A stretch of DNA of 64,000 bases from Thermogemmatispora aurantia. GTDB taxonomy: Bacteria > Chloroflexota > Ktedonobacteria > Ktedonobacterales > Ktedonobacteraceae. Positions 55,157 to 63,575 of this stretch are shown piece after piece (the stretch's first letter is position 1; the number at the start of each line of letters is the position of its first letter). The notes below the pieces were generated by a model. That model had not been told where the DNA came from. It saw only the letters and a list, made by a program, of their open reading frames with translations, and did no database searches. Location of the stretch: the NCBI RefSeq assembly GCF_008974285.1, contig NZ_BKZV01000002.1:248001-312000 (forward strand), read 5' to 3'. The translations under genes and the position numbers were made by a program.

Positions 55157-55430
55157 GGTTATGCTCTTAACATCAAATTACTACTTTTATCGACTTCTTC
55201 CTCTACTACTGTTTAGATATTTAAAGTTAACAGTTGTTCTCCGGTCGTTCGCGCCCTGCGACGGAAGAGCGCTTGTTTGACGGCTGACTCCATTGTATCA
55301 TAGAATGCGTGCCGCTTTCTGCCTCGCTGTACTGCGAGAGCCTCTCGTTTCATTTTCACAACTATAGCACGTCAAGTACAACTTTCTTTCTCTTTATACA
55401 TAGTTAATCTTAAAAGAAAGGAATACTCTC
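55157..55430. promoter_or_regulatory. AT-rich divergent promoter region
   Basis: For the plus strand, TTGACG (55277-55282) - 18 - TAGAAT (55301-55306). For the minus strand, TG-A-TACAAT (55292-55300) and TG-C-TATAGT (55361-55369). The two directions overlap, so transcription of the desulfurase and GNAT genes may interfere. Confidence 0.6.
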
Positions 55431-56024
55431 ATGGGGGAGGAGCTTTTCCTTAGCCTGATGCCCGATTTTGAAGAGCTGGCGGGTCAGCGCGTCATCGTGC
55501 GACCTTATCGCGAGGAGGACGCTCCTGCGCTTTTCGAGGCGATCCAGGAATCGCGCGCCCATCTGCGTCCCTGGATGCCCTGGGCAGACCAGCACCAGCG
55601 CATCGAGGAGACGCGCGATTGGATCAATCGTCAGCGCGCAGCGTGGTTGCTGCGCGACATCTATAACTGCGCGGTGATCAGTCTGGCCGATGGGCAACTC
55701 CTGGGAGGGATCAGTTTGAAGCCCCACGACTGGCAGGCGCGTGTCTTCGAGATCGGCTACTGGCTGCGCGCCACGGCCACTGGTCGGGGATATATCACAG
55801 AAGCAACGCAATTGCTGACCAGCTTTGCCTTGAGGCAGCTCGGAGCCAACCGCATTTTCATCCGCTGTGACGAGCGCAACGAACGCAGCGCTGCCATTCC
55901 ACGCCGTCTCGGCTTCGTCTTTGAGGGTTGCCTGCGTAACGAGGCCCTGGCTCCCGATGGCCGGCTGCGCAATACGCTGGTCTTTGCGCTGACGCCTGCG
56001 GACCACTGGCAGGCCGATCAGTAA
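55431..56024 (+). CDS. GNAT acetyltransferase (RimJ/RimL-like)
   Basis: 197 residues. Acetyl-CoA-binding GNAT fold: IGYWLRATATGRGYITEA (motif A, Q/RxxGxG/A type) and RNERSAAIPRRLGFVFEG. The subgroup acetylates protein N-termini or small amines; target unknown. SD AAAGGAA eight bases upstream. Confidence 0.9.
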   Translation: MGEELFLSLMPDFEELAGQRVIVRPYREEDAPALFEAIQESRAHLRPWMPWADQHQRIEETRDWINRQRAAWLLRDIYNCAVISLADGQLLGGISLKPHDWQARVFEIGYWLRATATGRGYITEATQLLTSFALRQLGANRIFIRCDERNERSAAIPRRLGFVFEGCLRNEALAPDGRLRNTLVFALTPADHWQADQ

Positions 56025-56033
56025 ATCAGGAAG

Positions 56034-56075
56034 GAGGCTGGCACTGGGTACCGTCCTTGCTGCGCTGCCAGCCTC
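56034..56075. terminator. Convergent hairpin after GNAT
   Basis: GAGGCTGGCA (56034-56043) pairs exactly with TGCCAGCCTC (56066-56075), shared by the convergent GNAT and His-rich genes. Confidence 0.55.
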
Positions 56076-56133
56076 TCTCCTTCAGGACCCCTCAGCAGAG
56101 CTGAGGAATGCCGCGCGAGATTGTTGCCTGCCT

Positions 56134-56901
56134 CTAGAGGCTGCCCCAATTGTAGACAACGTCGGGTTGCACGTGCGGACTGTTATAGGCCAGGGTGATG
56201 AGTTCATGAGCCTGTAGCTGGAGGTTGCGGAAGTCGCCTTGATAGGGCTTGCCATCGACGTAGACACTCCAGCCGCTGGTCTGGTCAAGCTGGCTGGGGA
56301 AGCCGTTGCCCAGGTCGGCGAACTGGTTTTTCCAGATATCGAAGAACTGGCCCAGGGTGAAGCGTGTGTTCTGCGGCGCCTCAATATGGATAACACCAGT
56401 CGTGTCGTGGGTATGGAGCCAGTAGATGCAGTCGCTGGCAATGCCGGTGTTGGCAGGGATCTGCACGGCTTGACCGTTGATGTAGATCGAGAGATGGGCG
56501 TGATAGTGCACTGCCACCTGCTCGCTGGCATCACAGTAGACCTGATCAACTGGCGGATAGGCCGCGTCGACGATCGGATGGTTCTGGCTCTGAACCTGGC
56601 TTTGCTGGCCTTGAGCCTGACCCTGGGAGCCGGTCCGAATGAGGAAGTAGCCCCCGCCTCCCAGGAGCAGGAGAAAAATGCCGACGACGCCGATAGAGAG
56701 GAGCAGCTTGCGGAGCTGGGCTTGCTGATGCGCTCGCTCGCGCCGCTGTTGCTCTCGCCGCCTGCGCTCCTCTCGCGCTTGCTTAATCGTTAGTTCCTGC
56801 TTCCGCTCTCCCACCTGTGACCCTCCCTGTGGGCTGCCCGGACCGGTCCCCGCCGTGCGCCTCACAATGCCACTAGCCTGCTGAGCCTTCCTTTTGCTCA
56901 T
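56134..56901 (-). CDS. Membrane-anchored His-rich extracytoplasmic protein
   Basis: 255 residues. A highly charged cytoplasmic N-terminus with a possible coiled coil (KQARERRRREQQRRE-like) precedes one transmembrane helix (~residues 68-90), then an outside domain with clustered histidines (VAVHYHAHLSIYING, CIYWLHTHDTTGVIHIE) and two cysteines. The spacing suggests a metal site, copper being a guess. Start ATG 56901 with AGGAG upstream overlaps the last 29 bases of larE. Confidence 0.72.
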   Translation of the reverse strand: MSKRKAQQASGIVRRTAGTGPGSPQGGSQVGERKQELTIKQAREERRRREQQRRERAHQQAQLRKLLLSIGVVGIFLLLLGGGGYFLIRTGSQGQAQGQQSQVQSQNHPIVDAAYPPVDQVYCDASEQVAVHYHAHLSIYINGQAVQIPANTGIASDCIYWLHTHDTTGVIHIEAPQNTRFTLGQFFDIWKNQFADLGNGFPSQLDQTSGWSVYVDGKPYQGDFRNLQLQAHELITLAYNSPHVQPDVVYNWGSL

Positions 56902-57802
56902 CGTTCTTCTCCTGATGACCCTCCATCGCCGGCCTCTTCTTCTTGAAGAAGCCCTCGTTCAGGCTGCCGCTGCGAAAGCCGAGAAGATCGAGGGTGACAT
57001 AGAGATAGCCGAGACGGCGCAGGCCTTCCGTGACCTGGCGACTCGTCTCCTCTTCGATCAGGCGCGGCATGTCCTGCCGCTCGACTTCGATGCGAGCTAC
57101 GGCCCCATGATGGCGCACACGGACCTGACGCAAACCAAGCTCGCGCAGGAGCTTCTCCGCCTGATAGATCTTCTGCAATGTCTCGATGTCGATGCGTGTC
57201 CCATAGGGAATGCGCGAGGAAAAGCAGGCGAGCGCAGGCTTATCCCAGACAGGCAAACCCAGCCAGCGGGCCAGGGCCCGGATCTCGCTTTTGTGCAGCC
57301 CCGCCTCCAGTAAGGGACCACGCACGCCGAACTCGCGGGCCGCGCGCTGCCCTGGACGAAAATCGCCTTCGTCGTCTTTGTTGACTCCATAGGCGACATA
57401 GCGCAGGCCGTGCTGCTGAGCCAGGGCCGTCAGATGAGTGAATAGCTCCGTCTTACAAAAATAGCAGCGATTGGGCTGGTTGGTGAGATAGCGCTCATCC
57501 TCAAGCTCATGAGTCTCAACAGTCAGCACCCGAATGCCCAGGTCGCGTGCCAGCTGCAGCGCGGCCTCGCCCTCTTCAGGCGCATAGGCGGGTGAGAGCG
57601 CCAATGCACCAAGCGCTCGCTCGCCGAGTTCGTCGTGGGCTACCTTCAAGAGCAAGGTGCTATCGACGCCGCCGGAGTAGGCCACCAGAACCGACTCCAT
57701 CTCTTTCAGAATGGCCTGCAGGCGGCGATACTTCTCCAGTGTCGCGGCCCCACCCTCTAGGGCCGTTACACGTTCATCCTTCGCCGAGGGAGTCGTGAGC
57801 AT
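56873..57802 (-). CDS. larE: LarE-like ATP-dependent sulfur transferase
   Basis: 309 residues from the ATG at 57802. PP-loop motif VAYSGGVDSTLLL, then RCYFCK and PALACFSSRIPYGTRI with the cysteine used as sacrificial sulfur donor in the LarE family, which builds the nickel-pincer cofactor of lactate racemase. larB and larC are not in the window. A longer start at 57862 has its SD directly abutting the ATG and is less likely. Overlaps the His-rich gene downstream. Confidence 0.85.
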   Translation of the reverse strand: MLTTPSAKDERVTALEGGAATLEKYRRLQAILKEMESVLVAYSGGVDSTLLLKVAHDELGERALGALALSPAYAPEEGEAALQLARDLGIRVLTVETHELEDERYLTNQPNRCYFCKTELFTHLTALAQQHGLRYVAYGVNKDDEGDFRPGQRAAREFGVRGPLLEAGLHKSEIRALARWLGLPVWDKPALACFSSRIPYGTRIDIETLQKIYQAEKLLRELGLRQVRVRHHGAVARIEVERQDMPRLIEEETSRQVTEGLRRLGYLYVTLDLLGFRSGSLNEGFFKKKRPAMEGHQEKNDEQKEGSAG

Positions 57803-57912
57803 AGAACTGCCGTCGTGCCTTTCTTGGATCTCCCACCCAGGGGGGAACGCCGCGCTGGCCATCCTCCTGTCAATTGCGACGGGGTCAGCCGCGTTCCTCG
57901 CCGAGCTGATGA

Positions 57913-57921
57913 TGATATACT
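57913..57921 (+). promoter_or_regulatory. Extended -10 promoter of the MocA-like gene
   Basis: TG-A-TATACT on the plus strand; start near 57928. Confidence 0.55.
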
Positions 57922-58025
57922 ATAGAGCAGTATTGCATTGAAGATCTCGGCTGCGCGCGGTCAAGTGCTATTATAGCATGGCCGACAAGCCTGAGACGAA
58001 CACCAAACACAGCGAGGAAGCCATC

Positions 58026-58691
58026 GTGAGTGGAGAGCCAGGATGCGCCGCCATTCTGCTGGCTGCGGGCACCTCTAGCCGCATGGGAGCAGGTCGCCAT
58101 AAGCTGCTTCTGCCGCTGGCCGGGCGCCCGCTGGTGCAACATAGCGTGGAGGCCATTCTGCGGTCGCAGGCCCGCCCCCTGGTGATCGTTCTGGGTCATC
58201 GGGCTGAGGAAGTGCGCGCGGCCCTGGGGGACTACGCCGCCGATCCAGCGGTCGAGCTGGTGATCAACTCTGACTATGCTCAGGGCATGAGCACCTCGCT
58301 GCGCTGCGGCCTCCAGACCCTGCTGGCCCACGCCGCTCGCTTAGGCCAGCCGCCACCCGCTGCTGCCCTGATCTTTCTAGGCGATCAGCCTTTCATCCCG
58401 CCTCACCTGATCGATCGGCTGATCGCCGCCTGGCGCAGCTCTGGTCGACGGATCGTGGCCCCCAGCTATGAGGGACGGCGTGGGAATCCTGTGCTCTTCG
58501 CCTCAGCTCTCTTCCCAGAGTTGGAGGGTGTCACCGGCGATGAGGGTGGACGCCGCGTGATTGAGCGCCACCGCGCGGAGATAGCACTCGTCGAGGTGGA
58601 GGAAGCCCTGGCTTCCCATGATGTTGACACATGGGAAGCCTATCAGACGGCCCTGCGCGCTCAGTCAGGTGAGAGCGACCCTCAGCAATAA
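58026..58691 (+). CDS. MocA-like molybdenum cofactor cytidylyltransferase
   Basis: 221 residues. The nucleotidyltransferase signature LLAAGTSSRMGAGRHKLLLPL is split here as LLAAGTSSRMG plus KLLLPL; GDQPF and the RRGNPVLFA segment match the MocA/MobA group that nucleotidylates molybdopterin for xanthine- or CO-dehydrogenase-type enzymes. GTG 58026 is preferred because GAGGAAG is six bases upstream. ATG 57978 lies only four bases after a TATTAT and has no SD. Confidence 0.82.
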   Translation: MSGEPGCAAILLAAGTSSRMGAGRHKLLLPLAGRPLVQHSVEAILRSQARPLVIVLGHRAEEVRAALGDYAADPAVELVINSDYAQGMSTSLRCGLQTLLAHAARLGQPPPAAALIFLGDQPFIPPHLIDRLIAAWRSSGRRIVAPSYEGRRGNPVLFASALFPELEGVTGDEGGRRVIERHRAEIALVEVEEALASHDVDTWEAYQTALRAQSGESDPQQ

Positions 58692-58745
58692 GCAACGAGG
58701 GGTCGTGGCCAGCTCACGTAGCGCGTGTGAGCGAGGAGGTAGTAG

Positions 58746-59165
58746 ATGTCTAAGGAGCCTGACGAGCATTCACCATCCCAGGCTTCAGCACATGATCAGG
58801 CAGCTTTCTGGCTGAATTATGCGCGCGAGCTGTGGGGAGCGATTCGCTATCCCGAGGCGCTCGCCGCCGTCGAGCGAGCTTTAGCCCTGGCGCCCGAAGA
58901 TCCCGCTGCCTGGTATCTGCGCGGAGCCTGCCTTTGCCTGCTGGCGCGCCATGAGGAGGCTTTAGAGTCCTTTGAGGAGGCCTTGCGTCGGGATAGACAG
59001 TATGTTCCCGCCTGGGACGGCAAGGCCTGGGCTTTAGGGGTGCTCGGACGTCGCGCCGAGGCCCTGGCCGCCGTCGAAGAGGCGCTACGCCTCGATCCTC
59101 ACTATCTGCAAGCCCATCTACGCAAGGCCCGCCTGCAGGCCACTGCTGAAGTTGACGCTGACTGA
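58746..59165 (+). CDS. TPR-repeat protein
   Basis: 139 residues with three tetratricopeptide repeats (YPEALAAVERALALAPEDP; HEEALESFEEALRRDRQY; RAEALAAVEEALRLDPHY), soluble, protein-binding. GGAGG eight bases upstream. 59166-59428 has no gene. Confidence 0.88.
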   Translation: MSKEPDEHSPSQASAHDQAAFWLNYARELWGAIRYPEALAAVERALALAPEDPAAWYLRGACLCLLARHEEALESFEEALRRDRQYVPAWDGKAWALGVLGRRAEALAAVEEALRLDPHYLQAHLRKARLQATAEVDAD

Positions 59166-59428
59166 GCGAGCGGAGTGGGGAGTGCATCGTGCCCGGATGC
59201 GGTTGATCTCGCTCGGGTAAGAGTGGGGCCGTAAGAGAGTGGGCAAGCAGCCAACAACGTGGTAGGATAGTGGCGTGGTGGCTGATGGCCGGGCTAAGCC
59301 ACGCCCGCCTGCGCCCTGTGCGAGTCAGCCAAGGAGGCTGAGCCACCGCTAGGCCTGCTGCTGACAGGCCAGACGGCCTGGCGTAGCAAGCTAGCTACCC
59401 GACCACGAGCGAACGGAGAAGTGTCTGC

Positions 59429-60469
59429 ATGTCCTCATCATTGCTTGAGCAAGAGATCCGCAGCCAGCCCGAGGTCCTCGCCCGCCTGCTCGAACGGGAG
59501 CGCCCCCACGTAGAGGAGATTGTCACCTCCCTGCCACCGTTCACCCATGTGCTGATCGCAGCTCGGGGATCATCGGACCACGCCGCACTCTACGCGAAAT
59601 ACGTCTGGGCGGCCCTGGCCGGCCATACCATCGCGCTGGCCACGCCCTCGCTTTATACTCTCTATGGTCGGCCCCCCCGTCTGGATGGGGCTCTTGTCGT
59701 TGGCATTTCGCAGTCGGGTCAGTCACCCGATATTGTCGCTGTGCTCGAAGAGGGCCGCCGCCAGGGCCGTCCGACGCTGGCCATCACCAACGATGCCAGC
59801 TCTCCCCTGGCGCGGGCCGCCGACCATGTGGTCGCCCTGCACGCCGGAGCTGAGCGCAGCGTCGCCGCTACCAAGACCTATACTGCCCAGCTAACAGTCC
59901 TCGCCCTCTTCGCCGCTGCCTGGAGTCCTGAGTCGGCCAGCCATCTGACGGCCTTAGAGGCCCTGCCCTCCGCCGTTGCCCAGGTGCTGGCCCAATCGAC
60001 AGACATCGCCCGCCTGGCCGAGCGCTATCGCTATATGGATCGCTGTGTGGTGATCGGGCGTGGCTTCAACTATGCTACGGCTTTTGAGCTGACGCTCAAG
60101 CTCAAGGAGCTGACCTACGTCATGGCCAATGCCTATTCTTCGGCGGACTTCCGTCACGGCCCCATCGCCACGGTCGACGTCGGCCTGCCGGCTATCCTGA
60201 TTATGCCGCGCGATGCGACCTACAGCGATATGCGTGAGCTGGCCGAGGAGCTGCAGCGCCGCGGCGCAGAGCTACTGGTGATCTCGGAGGAAGCCGAGGC
60301 CCTGGCTCTGGCCCGCACACCTCTACCCCTGGTGAGCGGCGTCCCGGACTGGCTGAGTCCTGTGACGGCCATTCTCCCCGGCCAGATGCTGGCCCTCCAT
60401 CTGGCGCTGACCCGCGGCTACAATCCTGATGTGCCGCGCGGCCTCCAGAAGGTCACGCTGACGCTCTAA
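59429..60469 (+). CDS. SIS-domain sugar isomerase (GlmS/AgaS-like, no glutaminase)
   Basis: 346 residues with two SIS domains (VLIAARGSSDHAALYAKY; VVGISQSGQSPDIVAVLE; VIGRGFNYATAFELTLKLKE; SSADFRHGPIATVD). Resembles the isomerase half of GlmS, and amino-sugar deaminases. It is convergent with nagA, so it likely converts GlcN-6-P or GalN-6-P to ketohexose phosphate and ammonia. GGAGAAG upstream of the ATG. Confidence 0.88.
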   Translation: MSSSLLEQEIRSQPEVLARLLERERPHVEEIVTSLPPFTHVLIAARGSSDHAALYAKYVWAALAGHTIALATPSLYTLYGRPPRLDGALVVGISQSGQSPDIVAVLEEGRRQGRPTLAITNDASSPLARAADHVVALHAGAERSVAATKTYTAQLTVLALFAAAWSPESASHLTALEALPSAVAQVLAQSTDIARLAERYRYMDRCVVIGRGFNYATAFELTLKLKELTYVMANAYSSADFRHGPIATVDVGLPAILIMPRDATYSDMRELAEELQRRGAELLVISEEAEALALARTPLPLVSGVPDWLSPVTAILPGQMLALHLALTRGYNPDVPRGLQKVTLTL

Positions 60470-60521
60470 GCCAGCGCTCCCAGCCCTGGCATCTGTCTTT
60501 CCGTCTGCTTGCTTCACCTGA

Positions 60522-60569
60522 CAAGACAAAGCAATGCCCCGGTGCTTGTCCGGGGCATCCTTTGTCTTG
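60522..60569. terminator. Bidirectional terminator between SIS gene and nagA
   Basis: CAAGACAAAG (60522-60531)/CTTTGTCTTG (60560-60569) and ATGCCCCGG/CCGGGGCAT inside, 19 bp total with a small internal loop. Confidence 0.8.
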
Positions 60570-60573
60570 CCGT

Positions 60574-61770
60574 TTATTCTAGCAGGCGAGCCAGTCGCTC
60601 ACGCCAGGATGCACTGACGAAGGCCAGCCGCCCCCGACAAAGGACCGCCTGCAGCGCGAGAGTCCGATCGAAGATGAGGAGGTCAGCATCGTAGCCAGGC
60701 TGGAGCCGGCCCTTGCGCTCGCCGACGCCGGCAGCCAGGGCAGGATTGTAGGCCAGCATACGGGCAGCATCGCGCAAGGAGAAACCGAGCATCTGCACGA
60801 CGTTGCGTAAGGCCTGCTCCATCGTCAACACACTCCCCGTGATCGTGCCATCCGGCAGGCGCGCCGCGCCATCGATGACGGTAGCACGCTGGCCCCCAAA
60901 CTCAAAGGAGCGCTCCGGGCTGCCCGCGCCACAGAGGGCATCGGTAATGACCACGGTGCGCTCAGGCCCCAGGGCTTTGACCAGCGCCTTCATGGCCGCT
61001 GGATGAACATGCACCCCATCGGCGATCAGCTCGCCGCGTACATGTCCCGCTTCGACCAAGGCTCCCAGCGGTCCCGGCTCCCGATGATGGAGAGGACGCA
61101 TGGCGTTAAAGCAGTGCGTGACGTGGCTCACCCCCAGAGCAAAGGCCCGCCGCGCCTGCTCGTATGAAGCATCAGAATGCCCCAGGCTGACAGTGACTCC
61201 CGCCTCCAGGAAGCGGCGGATCATGGCCTCAGCCCCGGGTAGCTCGGGCGCCAGGGTCACCAGCCGGAGATGGCCACGGGTCAGTTCCAGAATGCGCTCG
61301 GCCTCCGCCTCGCTGGGCTGGCGCAGCCACTCGGGCAGGTGCGCCCCCCTGCGCGCAATATTAAGATAGGGACCCTCCAGATGAATGCCCAGCGGCTCAG
61401 CCAACGGCTCCTGACTGGCCTCACAGCGCTCAATGGCCTCTACTGCCGCCCTCAGCTGCTCTTCCGGCAAGGTATACGGGACCCCAATGACCCCAATAAG
61501 AAAGGCCGTGGTCCCGCTGCCAGGCGCCCAACGGGCATAGGCACAGATCTCGCTGGCGTCCTCCGTACTAAGATTGAACCCCCCTCCACCATGAGTATGC
61601 ACATCAATGAAGCCCGGCAGCACGATGGCATCCTCAGCCTCGATGACTAAGCCCGGCTGCTCTCCTCCGCTCGCCGGCTCAATATGCCCATCGGCAACAG
61701 TAATACTGCTGTCAGACAACTCGGCCAGTGCATCGACGAGATGCGCTCCTTGAAAGGTGAATCTGCCCAA
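60574..61770 (-). CDS. nagA: N-acetylglucosamine-6-phosphate deacetylase
   Basis: 398 residues of the amidohydrolase barrel. Metal and substrate residues are in PGFIDVHTHG, GIHLEGPYLN, VSLGHSDASY, THCFNAM and VITDAL (catalytic Asp). It deacetylates GlcNAc-6-P. The start is TTG with AAGGAG seven bases upstream. A palindrome is 13 bases before the start codon. Confidence 0.94.
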   Translation of the reverse strand: MGRFTFQGAHLVDALAELSDSSITVADGHIEPASGGEQPGLVIEAEDAIVLPGFIDVHTHGGGGFNLSTEDASEICAYARWAPGSGTTAFLIGVIGVPYTLPEEQLRAAVEAIERCEASQEPLAEPLGIHLEGPYLNIARRGAHLPEWLRQPSEAEAERILELTRGHLRLVTLAPELPGAEAMIRRFLEAGVTVSLGHSDASYEQARRAFALGVSHVTHCFNAMRPLHHREPGPLGALVEAGHVRGELIADGVHVHPAAMKALVKALGPERTVVITDALCGAGSPERSFEFGGQRATVIDGAARLPDGTITGSVLTMEQALRNVVQMLGFSLRDAARMLAYNPALAAGVGERKGRLQPGYDADLLIFDRTLALQAVLCRGRLAFVSASWRERLARLLE

Positions 61771-61782
61771 ATACGTACTCCT

Positions 61783-61797
61783 TCACTGGTTCAGTGA
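61783..61797. promoter_or_regulatory. Palindrome next to the nagA ribosome-binding site
   Basis: TCACTG-GTT-CAGTGA, a perfect 6-bp inverted repeat abutting the SD. It may be a repressor operator for an amino-sugar regulator, or an RNA hairpin affecting ribosome access. Confidence 0.45.
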
Positions 61798-61867
61798 TTT
61801 GACAGCTGGTATCTCACACTGTGGAGTATTCCCAGGAGAAGAGAACTTTTCTACCTGCGACCACAGT

Positions 61868-61898
61868 ATTATATAAAACGCGGCCACGCCTGTAACAA
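61868..61898 (-). promoter_or_regulatory. nagA promoter
   Basis: On the minus strand TATAAT (61868-61873), with TTGTTA 19 bases upstream or TTACAG 16 bases upstream as -35. Leader about 90 bases. The rest of 61899-62330 shows no supported gene. Confidence 0.5.
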
Positions 61899-62330
61899 AA
61901 GGCATGTGTACGCGCTTGTACGCTCATGCCACCTACCGCCCCATCGCCCGACGGCAACTTGCGGCTAAGTGGCTATGTGATCTATACAACTATTCATTTG
62001 TACCTCTAGGCACAAGAGTACCAGGAGATGAGCAACTTGGCAAGCCCATTCACCTGCTCTGGCTTCTGAAGAGAGCGCGGAGCGCACCTCAAGCATTACG
62101 GCGACGCGGGAGGCAGAGATCGAGGAAAGCCGGAGGCTGGCGCATTGCGATTAAAAGCCCATAAAGAGCAGAGAGATCAGATGGAGGCAACAGATCAGCA
62201 AATCGGGCAGGCGAGGCGTCTGGCTCATCACTGCCATTGGAGAGACAACACGTGCCCGCCCGCCCGACGTCCTCACTTCAGTGAGGAATGCGCTCCTCTG
62301 CGGAGGCGAGAAGAGGCCTACCGCGCTGCA

Positions 62331-63575
62331 TCAGCGGCTCACCGCGGAGGCCACCTGTTCGCCGGCGCGCTCGCCCAGCACCATACCGGGTAGCATGCCC
62401 AGAGCCCCCAGCCCCTCGACAGCCAGAGCAGGAGCCACCGCCCCCACAGGATGCAGCTCGGGGACCATCTGCGGTGTGACCTCCAGGTCCACAGCCCAGG
62501 TGTAGGCCGGTTCCTGCTCTGCCAGCTCGGGCAGCCAGTGATAGGTCAGCTCCTTGAGCCGGCAATGGTAATGGGCATCATTGCGCGTGACCCCGGCGCG
62601 ACCGTAGCGACCACCAGTCACTGTGAGCCGTCCCTCGCCCGCCCTGAAATCCGCGTAAGTGTAGGGCAGGGCATCCCCAAAGACGGGGAAATCGGGCGGC
62701 AGCTCGGCGCGGAAGGCCAGCGCATACAGACGTGCATTGGGGCGAGCGCCCGGGCCTACGGCCAGGATCAACCCTCGTGTCAGTAGCGTGCAGCCGTTGG
62801 CCAGATGCAGGCGCCAGCCACTTGCCCCGCCAGGCAGAGGTACCTCCTCGTAGGAGATCACTGGAGCGTTGCCGCGCAGTTCAACGCCAGCACGACGGGC
62901 GCGTCGCGCCAGGTGCGCCAGCAGGGTCAGCGGGTGGACGCGCGCCTCATCCGGCAGCCAGAGGGCCGCATAGACAGTGCGCACATTGAGTCGGCCTCCG
63001 GTAGCCTCTGCCACCTGGGCTGGGGTCCACAGCTCCGCGCGCAACCCCATGCGCAGCCGCAGATGTACCTCACGCGCCAGGTTACGCGCTCCGCTGATGG
63101 TCTCGGCCAGGCTTAGCGAGCCAGTTAGATGCAGGGAGAGCAGCGAATCGGGGAGAGCCGCCTCCCTCACCAGTGAGAAGAGAACTTCGGTCGTGGCAGG
63201 CCAGAGGGCAAGCGCTGGATGCCCTGCGGGCAGGGTCGTCAGGTCGGCATTAATGCCAACGCTTAAGATGCCGGCATTGCGCCCACTCGTACCACATCCA
63301 ATGAGCGCATTGCGCTCCAACACCAGGACACGCGCCCCCGTACGGCGGGCGCTCAGAGCCGCGCTTAAGCCAGCAACGCCGGCCCCAATCACTACAACAT
63401 CCAGCGGTTGGGCGGGAGGGCCTTCATCAGCGATGTCCGGAAGGTGCAATTCCGCTCGGACAACAGGATCAAGGTCATCCCACCAGGGGATAACAGATCG
63501 AGGAACAGGAGTGGTTGGCGGGACTACAGTCGTGCGTCGATCAGGATCGGCTTCAGTCTGCGTTTCAACTCGCAT
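62331..63575 (-). CDS. FAD-dependent DAO-family oxidoreductase
   Basis: 414 residues. After a ~50-residue lead, the FAD-binding GAGVAGLSAALSARRTGARV with an acidic end (LVLERN), and GCGTSGRNAGIL. The C-terminal segment (PELHPVGAVAPALAVEGLGALGML-like, in parts) is the second dinucleotide region. Substrate amine or amino acid unknown. ATG with AAAGGAG upstream; longer frames lack support. Confidence 0.85.
   Translation of the reverse strand: MRVETQTEADPDRRTTVVPPTTPVPRSVIPWWDDLDPVVRAELHLPDIADEGPPAQPLDVVVIGAGVAGLSAALSARRTGARVLVLERNALIGCGTSGRNAGILSVGINADLTTLPAGHPALALWPATTEVLFSLVREAALPDSLLSLHLTGSLSLAETISGARNLAREVHLRLRMGLRAELWTPAQVAEATGGRLNVRTVYAALWLPDEARVHPLTLLAHLARRARRAGVELRGNAPVISYEEVPLPGGASGWRLHLANGCTLLTRGLILAVGPGARPNARLYALAFRAELPPDFPVFGDALPYTYADFRAGEGRLTVTGGRYGRAGVTRNDAHYHCRLKELTYHWLPELAEQEPAYTWAVDLEVTPQMVPELHPVGAVAPALAVEGLGALGMLPGMVLGERAGEQVASAVSR

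Noticed and set aside
61904..62164. 86-codon frame upstream of nagA
   Set aside because: The purine run abuts the ATG, composition is unremarkable and no family is recognised; it overlaps the nagA promoter region.
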